From Rhizohabitans arisaemae (GTDB lineage: Bacteria > Actinomycetota > Actinomycetes > Streptosporangiales > Streptosporangiaceae), in NCBI RefSeq assembly GCF_025996515.1, contig NZ_BLRH01000035.1:1-64000 (forward strand): DNA of 64,000 nucleotides, written 5' to 3'. Shown here piece after piece: positions 1 to 8,661 of this stretch. Within the stretch, counting starts at the first letter, position 1, and each line of letters opens with the position of its first letter. The position numbers and the translations under genes were made by a program. The notes beneath the pieces are model-generated. The model was given only the letters and a program-made list of their open reading frames with translations. It had not been told where the DNA came from and did not search any database.

Positions 1-2101
1 CCGGCGCGGCCGGCGTCGTGGGGGCGGGGGCGGTTCGGCGTCGCAGCGGGATGACGAGTTCGAGGACGTGCCTGCCATCCGGGCCGTCCAGAACAGCCCC
101 GGCTGAGGGGTGGCCGCCGGGGAGTTCGGTGACGGCGGTGATGCCGCGGCGGAAGTAGCGGCGCAGGAGCTGACGGTCGGTGTCCTCGCGCAGGTCCAGG
201 GGCAGGTGCCGGTCGGTGTCCTCGATGACGACCATCTCCGGCGGGGTCGGGACGGTCGCCGCCTGCCAAGTGGCGAGAGCGGGCTCCCATCGGGAGGGGT
301 CGCGGGCGGCGCCCGTCAGGGTGGCGGGCAGCCGCCACCGGGCGGGCGAGAGGATCGTCTGCCGGTAGGTGACGCGCGGCTGGAACGGGACGCGGTGCAT
401 CGGATCCCAGGACCAGCCGTGCCAGGGACGGCAGCCGTGCGCCGACAGGCCGGCCAGCAGCCGGGCGGCGGGTGGCGTGTAGAGGGGGCCGATCCGGGAC
501 AGCAGGACGGGCAGGACCGGGCGGTCGTGCTGGGCCGACCACAGGACGAACCGCCCGCCGATCGAGGCCAGCTGGAGATCGTCCAGTTCGAGGTCTCCGG
601 GCCGGGACGGCACGCCGACCGGTATCCGGGGGCCGGGTGCCCCGGACGCCGGGGCGATCCTGGCCAGCTGGGGCGTCCGAGGCCGCACCACGACCTCGGC
701 CACCAACTCCGAACCTCCCCGCGCATCGACTGCGGTGGTCTTGGCGGGGAGCAGGCCGACGAACCGCCCTGCGGTCGACCCGGCTTCCTGGTTGCCGCCT
801 CCGTAGAGCGCCAACGACAAGCCGCCCGCGGCACCGCCCTGCCCGGTCAGTACCCGTGCGTAGACCTCGGCGGTAGGTGGTGGCGGCAGGTCCGCCGGAT
901 GCCGGTCCAGCGCGGTGACGGCGGCCTCCGACAGCTCCACCTCGATCCGGCCGCTGGTGAGGGCCTCGCTGATCAAGTCAGCGAGGATCGCCGCACGGTC
1001 GATGCGCGCTGATCGGTCGAAGGCTTGCCCGTCGGGTTGGTCGTCGGGAGCGCCCAGGCCGACGGCAGGATCGACGACCTCGCATAGCGGTACGAACCGG
1101 TCGGGCCCGTACCGGTCCACAAAGCGCCGGTGGTATGCGGCGATCGGGTCGATGCCCTGGCTGATCCGCCACAAGACGCCAGCGGCCTCGGCCGCCTGCC
1201 GGGCCAGCGCCGCCGGGATCGTGATCCGCGCGTCGGCCGCGACATCCGCCGCCAGGGGCCGGGATACCTCGGCGATCTCGTCGCAGGTCCGCCGCGCCGC
1301 CGACAGGGCCGTGATCCGCTCCGGTGCTCCCGGCGGACAGCGGTCGGCCGCGCCCAAGTACCCGTGCAGCCGTTCCAACGGACGGCGCAGCGGCGACGCG
1401 GCCGGCAGCCGGTCGATCACGTGGGTGAGCGGGTCTTGGTGGTCGCTTTCGGGGAGCAGATCGATCAACAGGAACCCGCTGCGGACCAGCGCCAGGACGG
1501 TGCTGTGAATCACGTCAGCCGGGGCCTGCGGCCAGGATCGGGTGACCTCCACGGTGACGGTGTCGTAAGAGGCTCCCGATGCGCAGACCGACAAGATGAG
1601 CAGGGTGGCGGCGGTCGCGCGCACCGTCACCAACTGCGGGGCGGCGACGTCCGGGACGGCGTCCTGCTCACGCTCCAACCGGTCGCCGCGCCGCACGACG
1701 AGGTTGCTCGTCGTCAGCCTCAGCCCTTGCAGCACCCCGGGCTGCATCAGAGCCCGGCCGACGACTGCGGCGAGCCATTCGGGATGCGGGTACGTGCGGA
1801 CCAGATGCGCGCCGCCCACCAGGAGCTCGCCGCCCCCATCGTCAACGGAAGCGAGCGCGACCCCGGCGAACACTCCGTGCGGCGTCGGCCGGAACCGGGC
1901 CCGGAGCTCATACGCCCGAAGGGTCGCCTGCATCCGGTCGTCGCGCCGGTCGCCGACCTCCACGGCTCGGGACGCCAGGAACATCCCCTCGGCCACGAGC
2001 CCGTCCGTGGGGCCGGGTCCCCCGGCACCGGTAGCCGGCAAGAGCGGGATCCGCGCGAGCAGCGGGATCCCGCTCATCGCCTCGAAAGGCTCGTCGAGCA
2101 T
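1..2101 (-). CDS. Lantibiotic dehydratase (LanB), N-terminal 700 residues; 3' end outside window
   Basis: LanB enzymes use glutamyl-tRNA to dehydrate Ser/Thr of a lanthipeptide precursor. I translated this open frame, which has no stop down to the window edge. It starts MLDEPFEAMSGIPLLARIPLLPAT-like at 2101 and carries the long LanB N-terminal fold (for example LRAYELRARFRPTPHGVFAGVA, then later TDRQLLRRYFRRGITAV near 130-170), so roughly 700 residues of a family usually 800-1000 long are present. The ATG overlaps the TAA of the precursor gene by one base, so the two are translationally coupled. An SpaB_C elimination domain, the methyltransferase and the cyclase expected in FxLD clusters would lie beyond position 1. 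The family call is secure; the exact subfamily comes from the precursor next door. Confidence 0.85.
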   Translation of the reverse strand, partial: MLDEPFEAMSGIPLLARIPLLPATGAGGPGPTDGLVAEGMFLASRAVEVGDRRDDRMQATLRAYELRARFRPTPHGVFAGVALASVDDGGGELLVGGAHLVRTYPHPEWLAAVVGRALMQPGVLQGLRLTTSNLVVRRGDRLEREQDAVPDVAAPQLVTVRATAATLLILSVCASGASYDTVTVEVTRSWPQAPADVIHSTVLALVRSGFLLIDLLPESDHQDPLTHVIDRLPAASPLRRPLERLHGYLGAADRCPPGAPERITALSAARRTCDEIAEVSRPLAADVAADARITIPAALARQAAEAAGVLWRISQGIDPIAAYHRRFVDRYGPDRFVPLCEVVDPAVGLGAPDDQPDGQAFDRSARIDRAAILADLISEALTSGRIEVELSEAAVTALDRHPADLPPPPTAEVYARVLTGQGGAAGGLSLALYGGGNQEAGSTAGRFVGLLPAKTTAVDARGGSELVAEVVVRPRTPQLARIAPASGAPGPRIPVGVPSRPGDLELDDLQLASIGGRFVLWSAQHDRPVLPVLLSRIGPLYTPPAARLLAGLSAHGCRPWHGWSWDPMHRVPFQPRVTYRQTILSPARWRLPATLTGAARDPSRWEPALATWQAATVPTPPEMVVIEDTDRHLPLDLREDTDRQLLRRYFRRGITAVTELPGGHPSAGAVLDGPDGRHVLELVIPLRRRTAPAPTTPAAP

Positions 2102-2325
2102 TAGTCGTCGCAGCCGCTTCTGCAGCCCTTGCTGCAACCGACGCTCGGGCACGTCTTCGAGCATCCGTTGTCGGTGCAGTCGGTGGTGGTGTTCGCCGCC
2201 GTGATGTCGGGGACCGGCACCGCCCGCAGATCCAGGTCGAACAGGCCCGCGGTCAGGTCGTCCAGGACCGCAGCCGCGCTGTCTGCGGCCGCGGCGCCGC
2301 CATGGTCCAGGGTGATCACACTCAT
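2101..2325 (-). CDS. FxLD-family lanthipeptide precursor peptide
   Basis: A 74-residue peptide with an acidic leader and a Cys/Ser/Thr-rich C-terminus. The leader contains FDLDL at 29-33, matching the F-x-L-D motif that names the FxLD lanthipeptide family. The core (about 45-74) has six Cys (50, 55, 59, 64, 68, 72) interleaved with Thr46-48, Thr51, Ser56, Thr58, Ser61, Ser65 and Ser70, so several lanthionine rings are possible, and it ends in GCDD. The start follows a good ribosome site (AGAGGTG) and the next gene downstream is the dehydratase, overlapping by one base. Leader cleavage probably falls between residues 40 and 48 (inference). The product is presumably a secreted lanthipeptide of unknown activity. 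Confidence 0.88.
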   Translation of the reverse strand: MSVITLDHGGAAAADSAAAVLDDLTAGLFDLDLRAVPVPDITAANTTTDCTDNGCSKTCPSVGCSKGCRSGCDD

Positions 2326-2444
2326 CTGTCACCTCTCTGTTTTCTGTACAGGCGGCCGGGAGCCGCCACGGAACTCTCTGCCGTCATGGAACGCGAATTC
2401 GGTGATCGGTCCACCCCCCGGGTTGGAGGAGCACGGGCTGCACA

Positions 2445-2459
2445 CCCCCAGATTGGGGG
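2445..2459. promoter_or_regulatory. Inverted repeat in the divergent precursor/regulator promoter
   Basis: CCCCCA at 2445-2450 and TGGGGG at 2454-2459 form a perfect 6-bp inverted repeat with a 3-bp centre. It lies in the 198-bp region between the divergently transcribed precursor (start 2325) and the regulator (start 2524). A related CCACCCCCCGGGTTGG lies just upstream at about 2411. It is a plausible operator for the neighbouring regulator; this is inference from position and symmetry. Confidence 0.35.
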
Positions 2460-2523
2460 GCCACAAACCGCCCCACGGCGGGCTACCGTCGATGTGTCCT
2501 GTGCCCTACGGAAGGAAGTACCG

Positions 2524-3966
2524 ATGGCCCAGCGGTCCGTCCAGGACTTCGTGCGAGGCCTGCGGGATGACGCCCTCGCCCACGGAGACATCGCGACGGC
2601 CCTGGTCACCGCCTACCGGTTCACCCCGCTGGCCGCCTACCGGCACGCTCACGGTTACTCCCAATCCGGCGCGGCCATCGCCTTCAACCAGCGGTTCCCC
2701 GGCGCCGCCGTCACCGCCAAGAACATCTCCTACTGGGAGAACTGGGCCGACCCGGACGCCGCCCGCTCCCCGTCGGCCCGGCCGCCGTCCCTGGTCGACC
2801 TGCGGCGGCTGGCGCAGATGTACGGCTGCCTCATCGACGACCTTCTGCCCGGATCTCACGATCGTCGCCAGCGGGCCCGGCTCACCGTGCCCTACCCCGT
2901 ACTGACCGAGCTGCTGGCCGACCTCCCAAAGCCCCCGCAACGAGCGACCGTAGAGGCCTGCGACACGGTCATGACCATCCAAGCCAACCTCGGCGAAGGG
3001 AAGATCACCTTGGAACTGTCCCGCCGCGAGTTCGCGGCCCTTATTGCGACCGGCGGTCTGGCCGCCCTCCTGCCCGACTCCCTCGCCGCCGCGGCCGACG
3101 CGGGCCCGGCCGAAATGTTCCGCACGAAGCTCATCTCCCACCAGGCCGGGCACCACCTCCTCACCCCCGCCCAGCACATCCGTTCCCTGGCCGCGATCCT
3201 CACCGAGATCGACCAGACCAGGCAGACCGCACGGCCACCGCTGGACATCGACCTGCTGCACGTCAAGGCTGAGGTCGCCGAGCATCTCAGCTGGCTCCAC
3301 CGGGAACGAGGCGACCAGCCGATCAGCACCCGCTGGGCCGACCACGCCACCACCTGGGCGATCAGCAGCGGCGACCCCGACATGGCCGCCTACATGATCC
3401 TCCGTCGAGCCTCCACAGCCCTCGACCACGGCGACGACGACTTGGCCCGAACCCTCGCCACCCAGTCCCGCACCATCTGGACGCTCCCGCCCGCGCTGGA
3501 CGCCGTCGCACGCCTCTACCAGGCCCGCGCCTCAGCGATCACCGGCGTCGTCGACACCGGCCTGCTCGACACCGCCGACGAACTCCTCGCCCACGCTCCC
3601 AGAACAGGCCCCAGCTACTTGCGGTTCTACAACCGCGGCTGGGGAGACCTGCAGCGCGCCACCTGCTACACCGCCGGGGGCCGCCCCGGCACCGCCATCA
3701 CCATCCTCAATGCCCGCCTCACCGGCCTCCCCAGCACCCACCACCGCGACCGAGCGATCCACCACACCCGCATCGGCACCGCGCACGCCGCCACCGGCAC
3801 CGCCGACGCCGCCGCCATCGCCGCGATCGCCGGCCTAACCGAAGCCCAACGCGCCGGATCGCAACACGCTCTCGCGGAACTAAAGACCCTCAACGGCCTG
3901 CTCGTCGCCCGCTGGCCAGACCAACCCAAGGTCCGTGAGTTCGCCGAGGCACTGGCCACGGCGTAA
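2524..3966 (+). CDS. XRE-type helix-turn-helix regulator with TPR-like C-terminal region
   Basis: A 480-residue protein. Residues about 35-115 form an HTH region (YRHAHGYSQSGAAIAFNQRF then NISYWENW and a YGCLIDDLLPG end), a layout typical of actinomycete XRE regulators. The rest is helical and TPR-like (repeated A-rich helices, ALDAVARLYQARASAI). I chose the ATG at 2524 because GGAAG precedes it and the preceding open frame is not coding-like. It is divergent from the lanthipeptide precursor, so it is the likely cluster regulator. Such proteins can respond to a small ligand or peptide, but none is evident here. Confidence 0.8.
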   Translation: MAQRSVQDFVRGLRDDALAHGDIATALVTAYRFTPLAAYRHAHGYSQSGAAIAFNQRFPGAAVTAKNISYWENWADPDAARSPSARPPSLVDLRRLAQMYGCLIDDLLPGSHDRRQRARLTVPYPVLTELLADLPKPPQRATVEACDTVMTIQANLGEGKITLELSRREFAALIATGGLAALLPDSLAAAADAGPAEMFRTKLISHQAGHHLLTPAQHIRSLAAILTEIDQTRQTARPPLDIDLLHVKAEVAEHLSWLHRERGDQPISTRWADHATTWAISSGDPDMAAYMILRRASTALDHGDDDLARTLATQSRTIWTLPPALDAVARLYQARASAITGVVDTGLLDTADELLAHAPRTGPSYLRFYNRGWGDLQRATCYTAGGRPGTAITILNARLTGLPSTHHRDRAIHHTRIGTAHAATGTADAAAIAAIAGLTEAQRAGSQHALAELKTLNGLLVARWPDQPKVREFAEALATA

Positions 3967-4007
3967 ACGAAGCGCCCGTTCCGGACGTGCTGATCTTGAA
4001 GGGCTCC

Positions 4008-4106
4008 CTACTCCCCGAACAGGGGTCTGGTCATGCCGAGTCGGTCACGGAAGAATCTGACGCGCTCGCCGAAGCTCATCGGCGCGGGCTTATTGCCTTC
4101 GTTCAT
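4008..4106 (-). pseudogene. Fragment of an XRE regulator N-terminus
   Basis: A 32-codon open frame whose second half reads MSFGERVRFFRDRLGMTRP, the standard opening of actinomycete XRE/TPR regulators, and then stops within the first HTH helix. Nothing downstream continues the domain. I read it as the 5' stub of a deleted gene, next to a truncated McrC-like fragment on the other strand. Confidence 0.45.
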
Positions 4107-4164
4107 AGGCCCTGCCCTTTCCTGACGATCTTCCAACCTCAGGCTAAGACGTGGCGCTCGCCTC

Positions 4165-4315
4165 GTGGAAGGCGAACCTCGACCCGGCGACGTCGTCAAA
4201 GGCTTCGTCTTCGACATGCCCTCGGTCTTCGAGGACTTCGTCACGGTCGCCCTGCGGGAAGCCCTCGCCGGCAGCGGCGGACGCTGCTCCGTACAGGACA
4301 CCATGTACCTCTCGT
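4165..4315 (+). pseudogene. McrC-like fragment (5-methylcytosine restriction subunit)
   Basis: The frame from 4165 encodes VVKGFVFDMPSVFEDFVTVA followed by LREALAGSGGRCSVQD, which matches from memory the conserved block of McrC, the partner of the McrB GTPase in modified-cytosine restriction (GFLFDMNKVFEDFV-type). The similarity stops near 4315, where base composition also drops and the frame continues as unrelated sequence. No McrB gene or other McrC segment is visible, so this is a remnant of roughly 50 codons out of about 350-450. Confidence 0.6.
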
Positions 4316-4469
4316 GTGGTTACGCTGTGCGATTCCCCTGTTGCGGAGGCGTATTGGTGGGGGCATATTCAAATGTGGGCTCAGCCGATTTCGGTTCGGC
4401 TGTCACGACTCAACTCCGATGGTGTAACGATGTTGTCGCCATGGAGTCGCCTTGTTGCATTCTGGAAAT

Positions 4470-5003
4470 ATGAGACGGTGTTTTGGAATCGTCCTGGCGG
4501 TCATGGTCATCATGGGGGCCGCTGGCTGCACTGTTCCACCGGCCGGTTATACGGGGCTGAGCGTCGACGATATGGGGCGCCCTATTATCGTTTTAGCGTG
4601 GTGCGACGGTTTCGCTCCCGATGGCGTCACTGTTTATCATGATGAAAAGGTGGCAGCCACGGACGGTTCCTCTCCGTACCCATCTACGACAAGTAAAGCA
4701 GATGCGAGATTCACCGCGCCGACGCTCGATGGGCAGACTGCTTCGTTCCGTCTTGACATCTCGTCCAACGGATGGGATCTGGACTCGAATCCACCTGTCT
4801 TTAAGCCTGGAGTAACTTACTCGGCGTACGGCTGGACGTACGATAATTCCACAAGTACTGCTCATGTCGAATTCAAAGTGGAAGACATCGGCAAACTCCG
4901 GCCGGGGTCGGTCATGGCGCCGGGTGGTGCGGTCGTCTCACAAGAAGAGTTCGATCAGATGGGCAGGGAATCGTCCTACTGTTCCGAGAAATCGCCCGGC
5001 TGA
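4470..5003 (+). CDS. Putative lipoprotein of unknown function
   Basis: A 177-residue protein with a short charged start (MRRCF), a hydrophobic stretch (residues 5-15) and a lipobox ending MGAAGC with the candidate lipidated Cys at residue 20. The mature part is polar, with beta-like segments (VTVYHDEKVAA, ASFRLDISSNGWDLDS, VTYSAYGWTYD) that suggest a small beta-sandwich. I recognise no family. An in-frame ATG six codons upstream (4452) would put extra residues before the signal, so 4470 is preferred. Third-position GC is visibly lower than in neighbouring genes, suggesting later acquisition. It lies directly after the McrC-like fragment. Confidence 0.6.
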   Translation: MRRCFGIVLAVMVIMGAAGCTVPPAGYTGLSVDDMGRPIIVLAWCDGFAPDGVTVYHDEKVAATDGSSPYPSTTSKADARFTAPTLDGQTASFRLDISSNGWDLDSNPPVFKPGVTYSAYGWTYDNSTSTAHVEFKVEDIGKLRPGSVMAPGGAVVSQEEFDQMGRESSYCSEKSPG

Positions 5004-5164
5004 TGAACCGACCGTTGCGGCGTGCCGTGCCCGCGGCGACACCTGTCGCGCGGCTGGTCACGCTGTCCGCATCCGCCGTCAGCTCGTCCGGAGGGGTTCT
5101 TGGGCCGGTTGTCTTGGGTACGGCTGTGCGCTCCGCCGAGCCGGCGTGTACGGCAGGAGGCTGA
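5003..5164 (+). CDS. Possible small secreted peptide or decayed signal-peptide stub
   Basis: A 53-codon frame starting MNRPLRRAVPAATPVARLVT, overlapping the lipoprotein stop as TGATG. The N-terminus looks like a positively charged, Ala/Val-rich signal sequence (SASAVSSSGG follows), and the frame ends CTAGG before TGA. No domain is recognisable. It may be a real coupled small gene or the 5' stub of a secreted protein. Confidence 0.3.
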   Translation: MNRPLRRAVPAATPVARLVTLSASAVSSSGGVLGPVVLGTAVRSAEPACTAGG

Positions 5165-5207
5165 CGTCCGTAGGCTGAGTACCGCCCGTGACGGACAGGA
5201 GGCTGAG

Positions 5208-5882
5208 ATGGCCGAGACGACGCCGACGATGGCTGAGGTGATGGCCGAGCTGGCCGAGCTGGAGGATCCGAAGGCGCGCGAGGTGAACGAGCGACACGGT
5301 GACGATCACGGTGTGAACCTCGGCAAGCTGCGCGCCCTCGCGAAACGGCTGAAGACGCAGCAGGAGCTCGCGCGCCGGCTCTGGGAGACGGATGACACCG
5401 CGGCGAGACTGCTTGCGCTCCTGATCTGCCGTCCGAAGGCGTTCGGGCGTGACGAGCTGGACGTGATGGTGCGCGAGACGCGCGCACCCAAGGTGCACGA
5501 CTGGCTCGTGAACTACGTGGTGAAGAAGAGCCCGCACTCCGAAGACCTGCGCCTGTCCTGGTCGGCCGATCCGGATCCGGTGGTCGCGAGCGCCAGCTGG
5601 GCGCTGACCACCGAACGCGTGGCGAAGAGACCCGAGGGCCTCGACCTCGCGGGACTGCTCGACGTCGTCGAGGCGGAGATGAAAGACGCCCCGGATCGCC
5701 TGCAGTGGGCGATGAACCATTGCCTGGCGCAGATCGGGATCGAGCACGCCGAACACCGCGTCCGCGCGATCGACATCGGTGAGCGCCTGGAGGTGCTCAA
5801 GGACTACCCGACTTCCCCGGGCTGCACGTCGCCGTTCGCGCCCATCTGGATCACCGAGATGGTGCGCCGACAGCACGGTTAA
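5208..5882 (+). CDS. DNA alkylation repair protein (AlkD/COG4912-like HEAT fold)
   Basis: A 224-residue protein built of helical repeats (QELARRLWETDDTAARLLAL, WLVNYVVKKSPHSEDLRLSW, LQWAMNHCLAQIGIEHAEHR), characteristic of AlkD-type glycosylases, which remove alkylated bases without base flipping. The start at 5208 follows AGGAGG; the longer frame upstream is not coding-like. The C-terminus is FAPIWITEMVRRQHG. A decayed copy of this gene end occurs at 9802-9890. The family call rests on overall pattern memory. The gene is probably monocistronic. Confidence 0.75.
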   Translation: MAETTPTMAEVMAELAELEDPKAREVNERHGDDHGVNLGKLRALAKRLKTQQELARRLWETDDTAARLLALLICRPKAFGRDELDVMVRETRAPKVHDWLVNYVVKKSPHSEDLRLSWSADPDPVVASASWALTTERVAKRPEGLDLAGLLDVVEAEMKDAPDRLQWAMNHCLAQIGIEHAEHRVRAIDIGERLEVLKDYPTSPGCTSPFAPIWITEMVRRQHG

Positions 5883-6129
5883 GCCGTCGGCTCTCTCAGT
5901 GGAGCCGGCTCGAAACCCTCGCCGACGCGGTACATCCGCAAGTACGCGGCGCGAGGGCGGACCGCGGCCCGCCGCGAGTCCGGCACCTCGCGGTCCGGGC
6001 CTGTCGGCTCGACTGCCCGCCCCGGCACCTTCACGGATACCCGTGCGCCCCTCGACACCTGGTTGAGAGCACCGCGTGAACCCGTTTGCGCGGACAGAGG
6101 TGATCTTCGAGACGACCTGTGACCGATGG

Positions 6130-7071
6130 CTAGGTCACGATCACCGGGAGCAGGATGAGGTAGAGGAGGAGAAGGAACACGGATTCAGCCCGGCTGAGGC
6201 GTTTGCCGCGTGCCAGCAGCGCCCAGGTGAAGCCGCTGATCCCGACCATCGCCAAGATGACGAGCGGGCTCAACGGGGGCCCGGTTTCGGCGGTGAAGGC
6301 GATGATCATGCCCCCGGCGAGGCTGTTGACGAGGTTGCTGCCGAGCAGGTTGCCCACCATGAGGTCGCCGTCGCCGCGGCGCTGCGCCTGGATGGAGGTG
6401 ACCAGCTCGGGCAGCGAGGTGCCGAGCGCGACCAGGGTGAAGCCCACCACCTCCGCCGAGACGCCGAGCCGGACGGCCATTTCGGCGGCGTTGTCCACCA
6501 GCAACTGCGCACCCAGCACGGTCCCGCCGAGTCCAAGCAGGACCCGGAGGCATTCGACGGCCAGACGAGGCTGCCCGGCGACGTTCAGGTAGTCGACGGT
6601 TTCGGCCGCGACGACGTCACGGGGGGCGGCGCGGGCGAACCGCAGCAGCAGGATGACCGACCCGATCAGGCCCAGTGTCAGCACGACGGAGCCGGTTCGC
6701 CACAGGCCGTACATCAGGATCACGCCGAAGATCGCCACGGCCGCGACCGACAGCGGCGCCTCGCGCCGCAGGATGGTGGAGCGTACGACGAGCGGCGCGA
6801 TGAGCCCGGCCACGCCGAGGATCAGGGTCAGGTTGAGGATGTTCGAACCCACCAGGCTGGCCGCGGCCAGCTCGGTCTCGTCCCGGACGCTTGCTGTGCC
6901 GGCGACCACCAGTTCCGGCGCGCTGGTGCCGAAGCCGATCACGACCACACCCACCACGACCGGCTGAATGCCGAGCCGTTCGGCCAGCCTGCCGGAGCCG
7001 AGCACCAGGTGATCGGCGGCGAGTGCGAGCAGCACGAGGCCGAAAACGCTCAGGACGGCAAGCAGCACCAA
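6130..7071 (-). CDS. Sodium/calcium exchanger family membrane protein (YrbG-like)
   Basis: A 313-residue integral membrane protein with about ten hydrophobic segments and the two inverted CaCA alpha-repeats: GFGTSAPELVV with SLVGSNILNLTLILG in the N-half, and ALGTSLPELVTSI with VGNLLGSNLVNSL in the C-half. These hold the acidic and Asn/Ser ion-binding residues. It probably exports Ca2+ or another cation using Na+ or H+. It starts with TTG (7071) or the adjacent GTG (7068), only 3 nt after the stop of the ABC permease gene, so it is co-transcribed and probably coupled to it. Confidence 0.9.
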   Translation of the reverse strand: MVLLAVLSVFGLVLLALAADHLVLGSGRLAERLGIQPVVVGVVVIGFGTSAPELVVAGTASVRDETELAAASLVGSNILNLTLILGVAGLIAPLVVRSTILRREAPLSVAAVAIFGVILMYGLWRTGSVVLTLGLIGSVILLLRFARAAPRDVVAAETVDYLNVAGQPRLAVECLRVLLGLGGTVLGAQLLVDNAAEMAVRLGVSAEVVGFTLVALGTSLPELVTSIQAQRRGDGDLMVGNLLGSNLVNSLAGGMIIAFTAETGPPLSPLVILAMVGISGFTWALLARGKRLSRAESVFLLLLYLILLPVIVT

Positions 7072-7074
7072 TGG

Positions 7075-8661
7075 TCAGACTCCGATCAGGTCGCGATGGC
7101 GGAAAGCGGCCACTCCGGCTCCGGCGAGCACCAGGGCGAGCGCGGTGAGCCAGATCAGCGGGCCGGCGTCGAGTTCTCCTCCGGGTGCCTGCGGCAGATG
7201 GGCGTAGGGGGAGAGGCCCTGTATTCCTTCCGGCAGCTGGAGCACCTCACCCAGCTGGCCCAGGAGGGCGAAGGCGACGAGTGCGGTCCAGGCGAGTGCG
7301 GTCAGCCGGGGGAGCAGGCCGTACAGCAGCATGGCCAGCCCGGCCGTCACCCATACGGCGGGTAGTTGCACCCAGGCCGCAACGGCTGGCCGGACCATCT
7401 CGCCGGGCTCGCCGGTGCGGATGCCGTGGGCCAGGCCGACGGCGAGGCCGCCTGCGGTGAGGATCGCCGTGGCGCCGACGAGGGCCGCCAGCAGGTGGGC
7501 GGAGGCCCATCGGAGGCGTGGCACGACTGAGCTCAGGACGTGCTCGGCGCGGAGCGCGGCCTCCTCGACCTGGAGCCGGAGCACGGCCTGGATGGCGAAC
7601 CCGCCCGCGACCAGGCCCATCATGCCCAGCACGGTGGCCAGGAAGGTGTCGATCAGCGTGTTCTCCCCGCCCATCCGGTCCAGGATGGCGGCGAGTTGCG
7701 GGTTGTCCCGCAGGATCTGCCCCGCGCTCAGCGCCAGGGATCCGAACAGCGCGCCCATGACGGCGAACCCGGTGGCCCAACCCAGGACGCCGCCACGGTG
7801 CAGGCGCCAGGCGAGACCCAGGGGGCTGCTCAGGTACGGCGGGGCGTCGGCCGGTCCACGCCGGGGCGGAAAGGCACCGGCGCCGTGGTCTCGCCGCCCG
7901 GCCAGTGTCGCGGCGACGGTGACCAACGCCAGCCCGGTCAGGGCGGCCAGGCCGGGAACCCACCACTGCTCGCCGGCGAAGGCGCGCACACGCTGCGCCC
8001 AGCCCAGCGGTGAAGCCCACGACAGCGCGTCGACGCCGGCGGCGTCACCCCCGGCGCGAAGCAGGAAGGCCAGGCCCAGCACCGACACCGCCAGCCCGTT
8101 GGCAGTACGGGCGTGCTCGGTCAGCTGCGCGGTGATCGCGGCGATGCCGGCGAAGATCCAGCCGGTGCCGGCGATGGCCAGCCCGAAGGCGAGCGCACCC
8201 TGGACGGGCAGGCCCTGTCCGGCCAGGGAGGCGGTGAGCAGCAGCGCGACAAGCAGATTCGTGCCGCCTGCGACGGTGAGCGCGGCTGCGGGGAAGGCAT
8301 ATCGCCCTACCGCGCACGCGCCGACCAGCTCGGCCCGTCCGCTCTCCTCTTCGGCGCGAGTGTGCCGGGTGACCAGCAGCAGGCTCATCAACGCGGTCAG
8401 GACGGCGGTGATCGTGGTGGTGCGCCAGGCGGTCAGCCCGCCCACCGAGGCCGGATCGTAGACCGGGCCGGTGATCGCCTGCAGGGCGGGGGTGGAGCCG
8501 ATCGTCAGGCCCAGGGCGAGGCGCTGCCCCATGTCGGGGTAGAGCTCGGCGATCGCGGCGGCGGTGCCTGCCACGGCGCCCACGATGACCAGCATCCAGG
8601 CCGGAAGCAGCAGCCGGTCGCGGCGCAGCGCCAGCCGTACCAGCATCATCGTGCCGGTCAT
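7075..8661 (-). CDS. ABC transporter permease, ABC-2 type exporter
   Basis: A 528-residue membrane protein with about twelve hydrophobic helices in two halves, starting [20 protein letters not shown]. The doubled ABC-2 layout is like the actinomycete drug- or lipid-exporter permeases that pair with a single ATPase. Its ATG overlaps the stop of the ATPase gene (ATGA), which fixes the start; the long frame upstream of it is antisense-like noise. Substrate unknown. Confidence 0.85.
   Translation of the reverse strand: MTGTMMLVRLALRRDRLLLPAWMLVIVGAVAGTAAAIAELYPDMGQRLALGLTIGSTPALQAITGPVYDPASVGGLTAWRTTTITAVLTALMSLLLVTRHTRAEEESGRAELVGACAVGRYAFPAAALTVAGGTNLLVALLLTASLAGQGLPVQGALAFGLAIAGTGWIFAGIAAITAQLTEHARTANGLAVSVLGLAFLLRAGGDAAGVDALSWASPLGWAQRVRAFAGEQWWVPGLAALTGLALVTVAATLAGRRDHGAGAFPPRRGPADAPPYLSSPLGLAWRLHRGGVLGWATGFAVMGALFGSLALSAGQILRDNPQLAAILDRMGGENTLIDTFLATVLGMMGLVAGGFAIQAVLRLQVEEAALRAEHVLSSVVPRLRWASAHLLAALVGATAILTAGGLAVGLAHGIRTGEPGEMVRPAVAAWVQLPAVWVTAGLAMLLYGLLPRLTALAWTALVAFALLGQLGEVLQLPEGIQGLSPYAHLPQAPGGELDAGPLIWLTALALVLAGAGVAAFRHRDLIGV

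Noticed and set aside
6076-7365. Long plus-strand frame of 429 codons, rich in His/Asp/Gln
   Set aside because: It is antisense to the Na/Ca exchanger and ABC permease genes; composition is that of a reverse-complement shadow.
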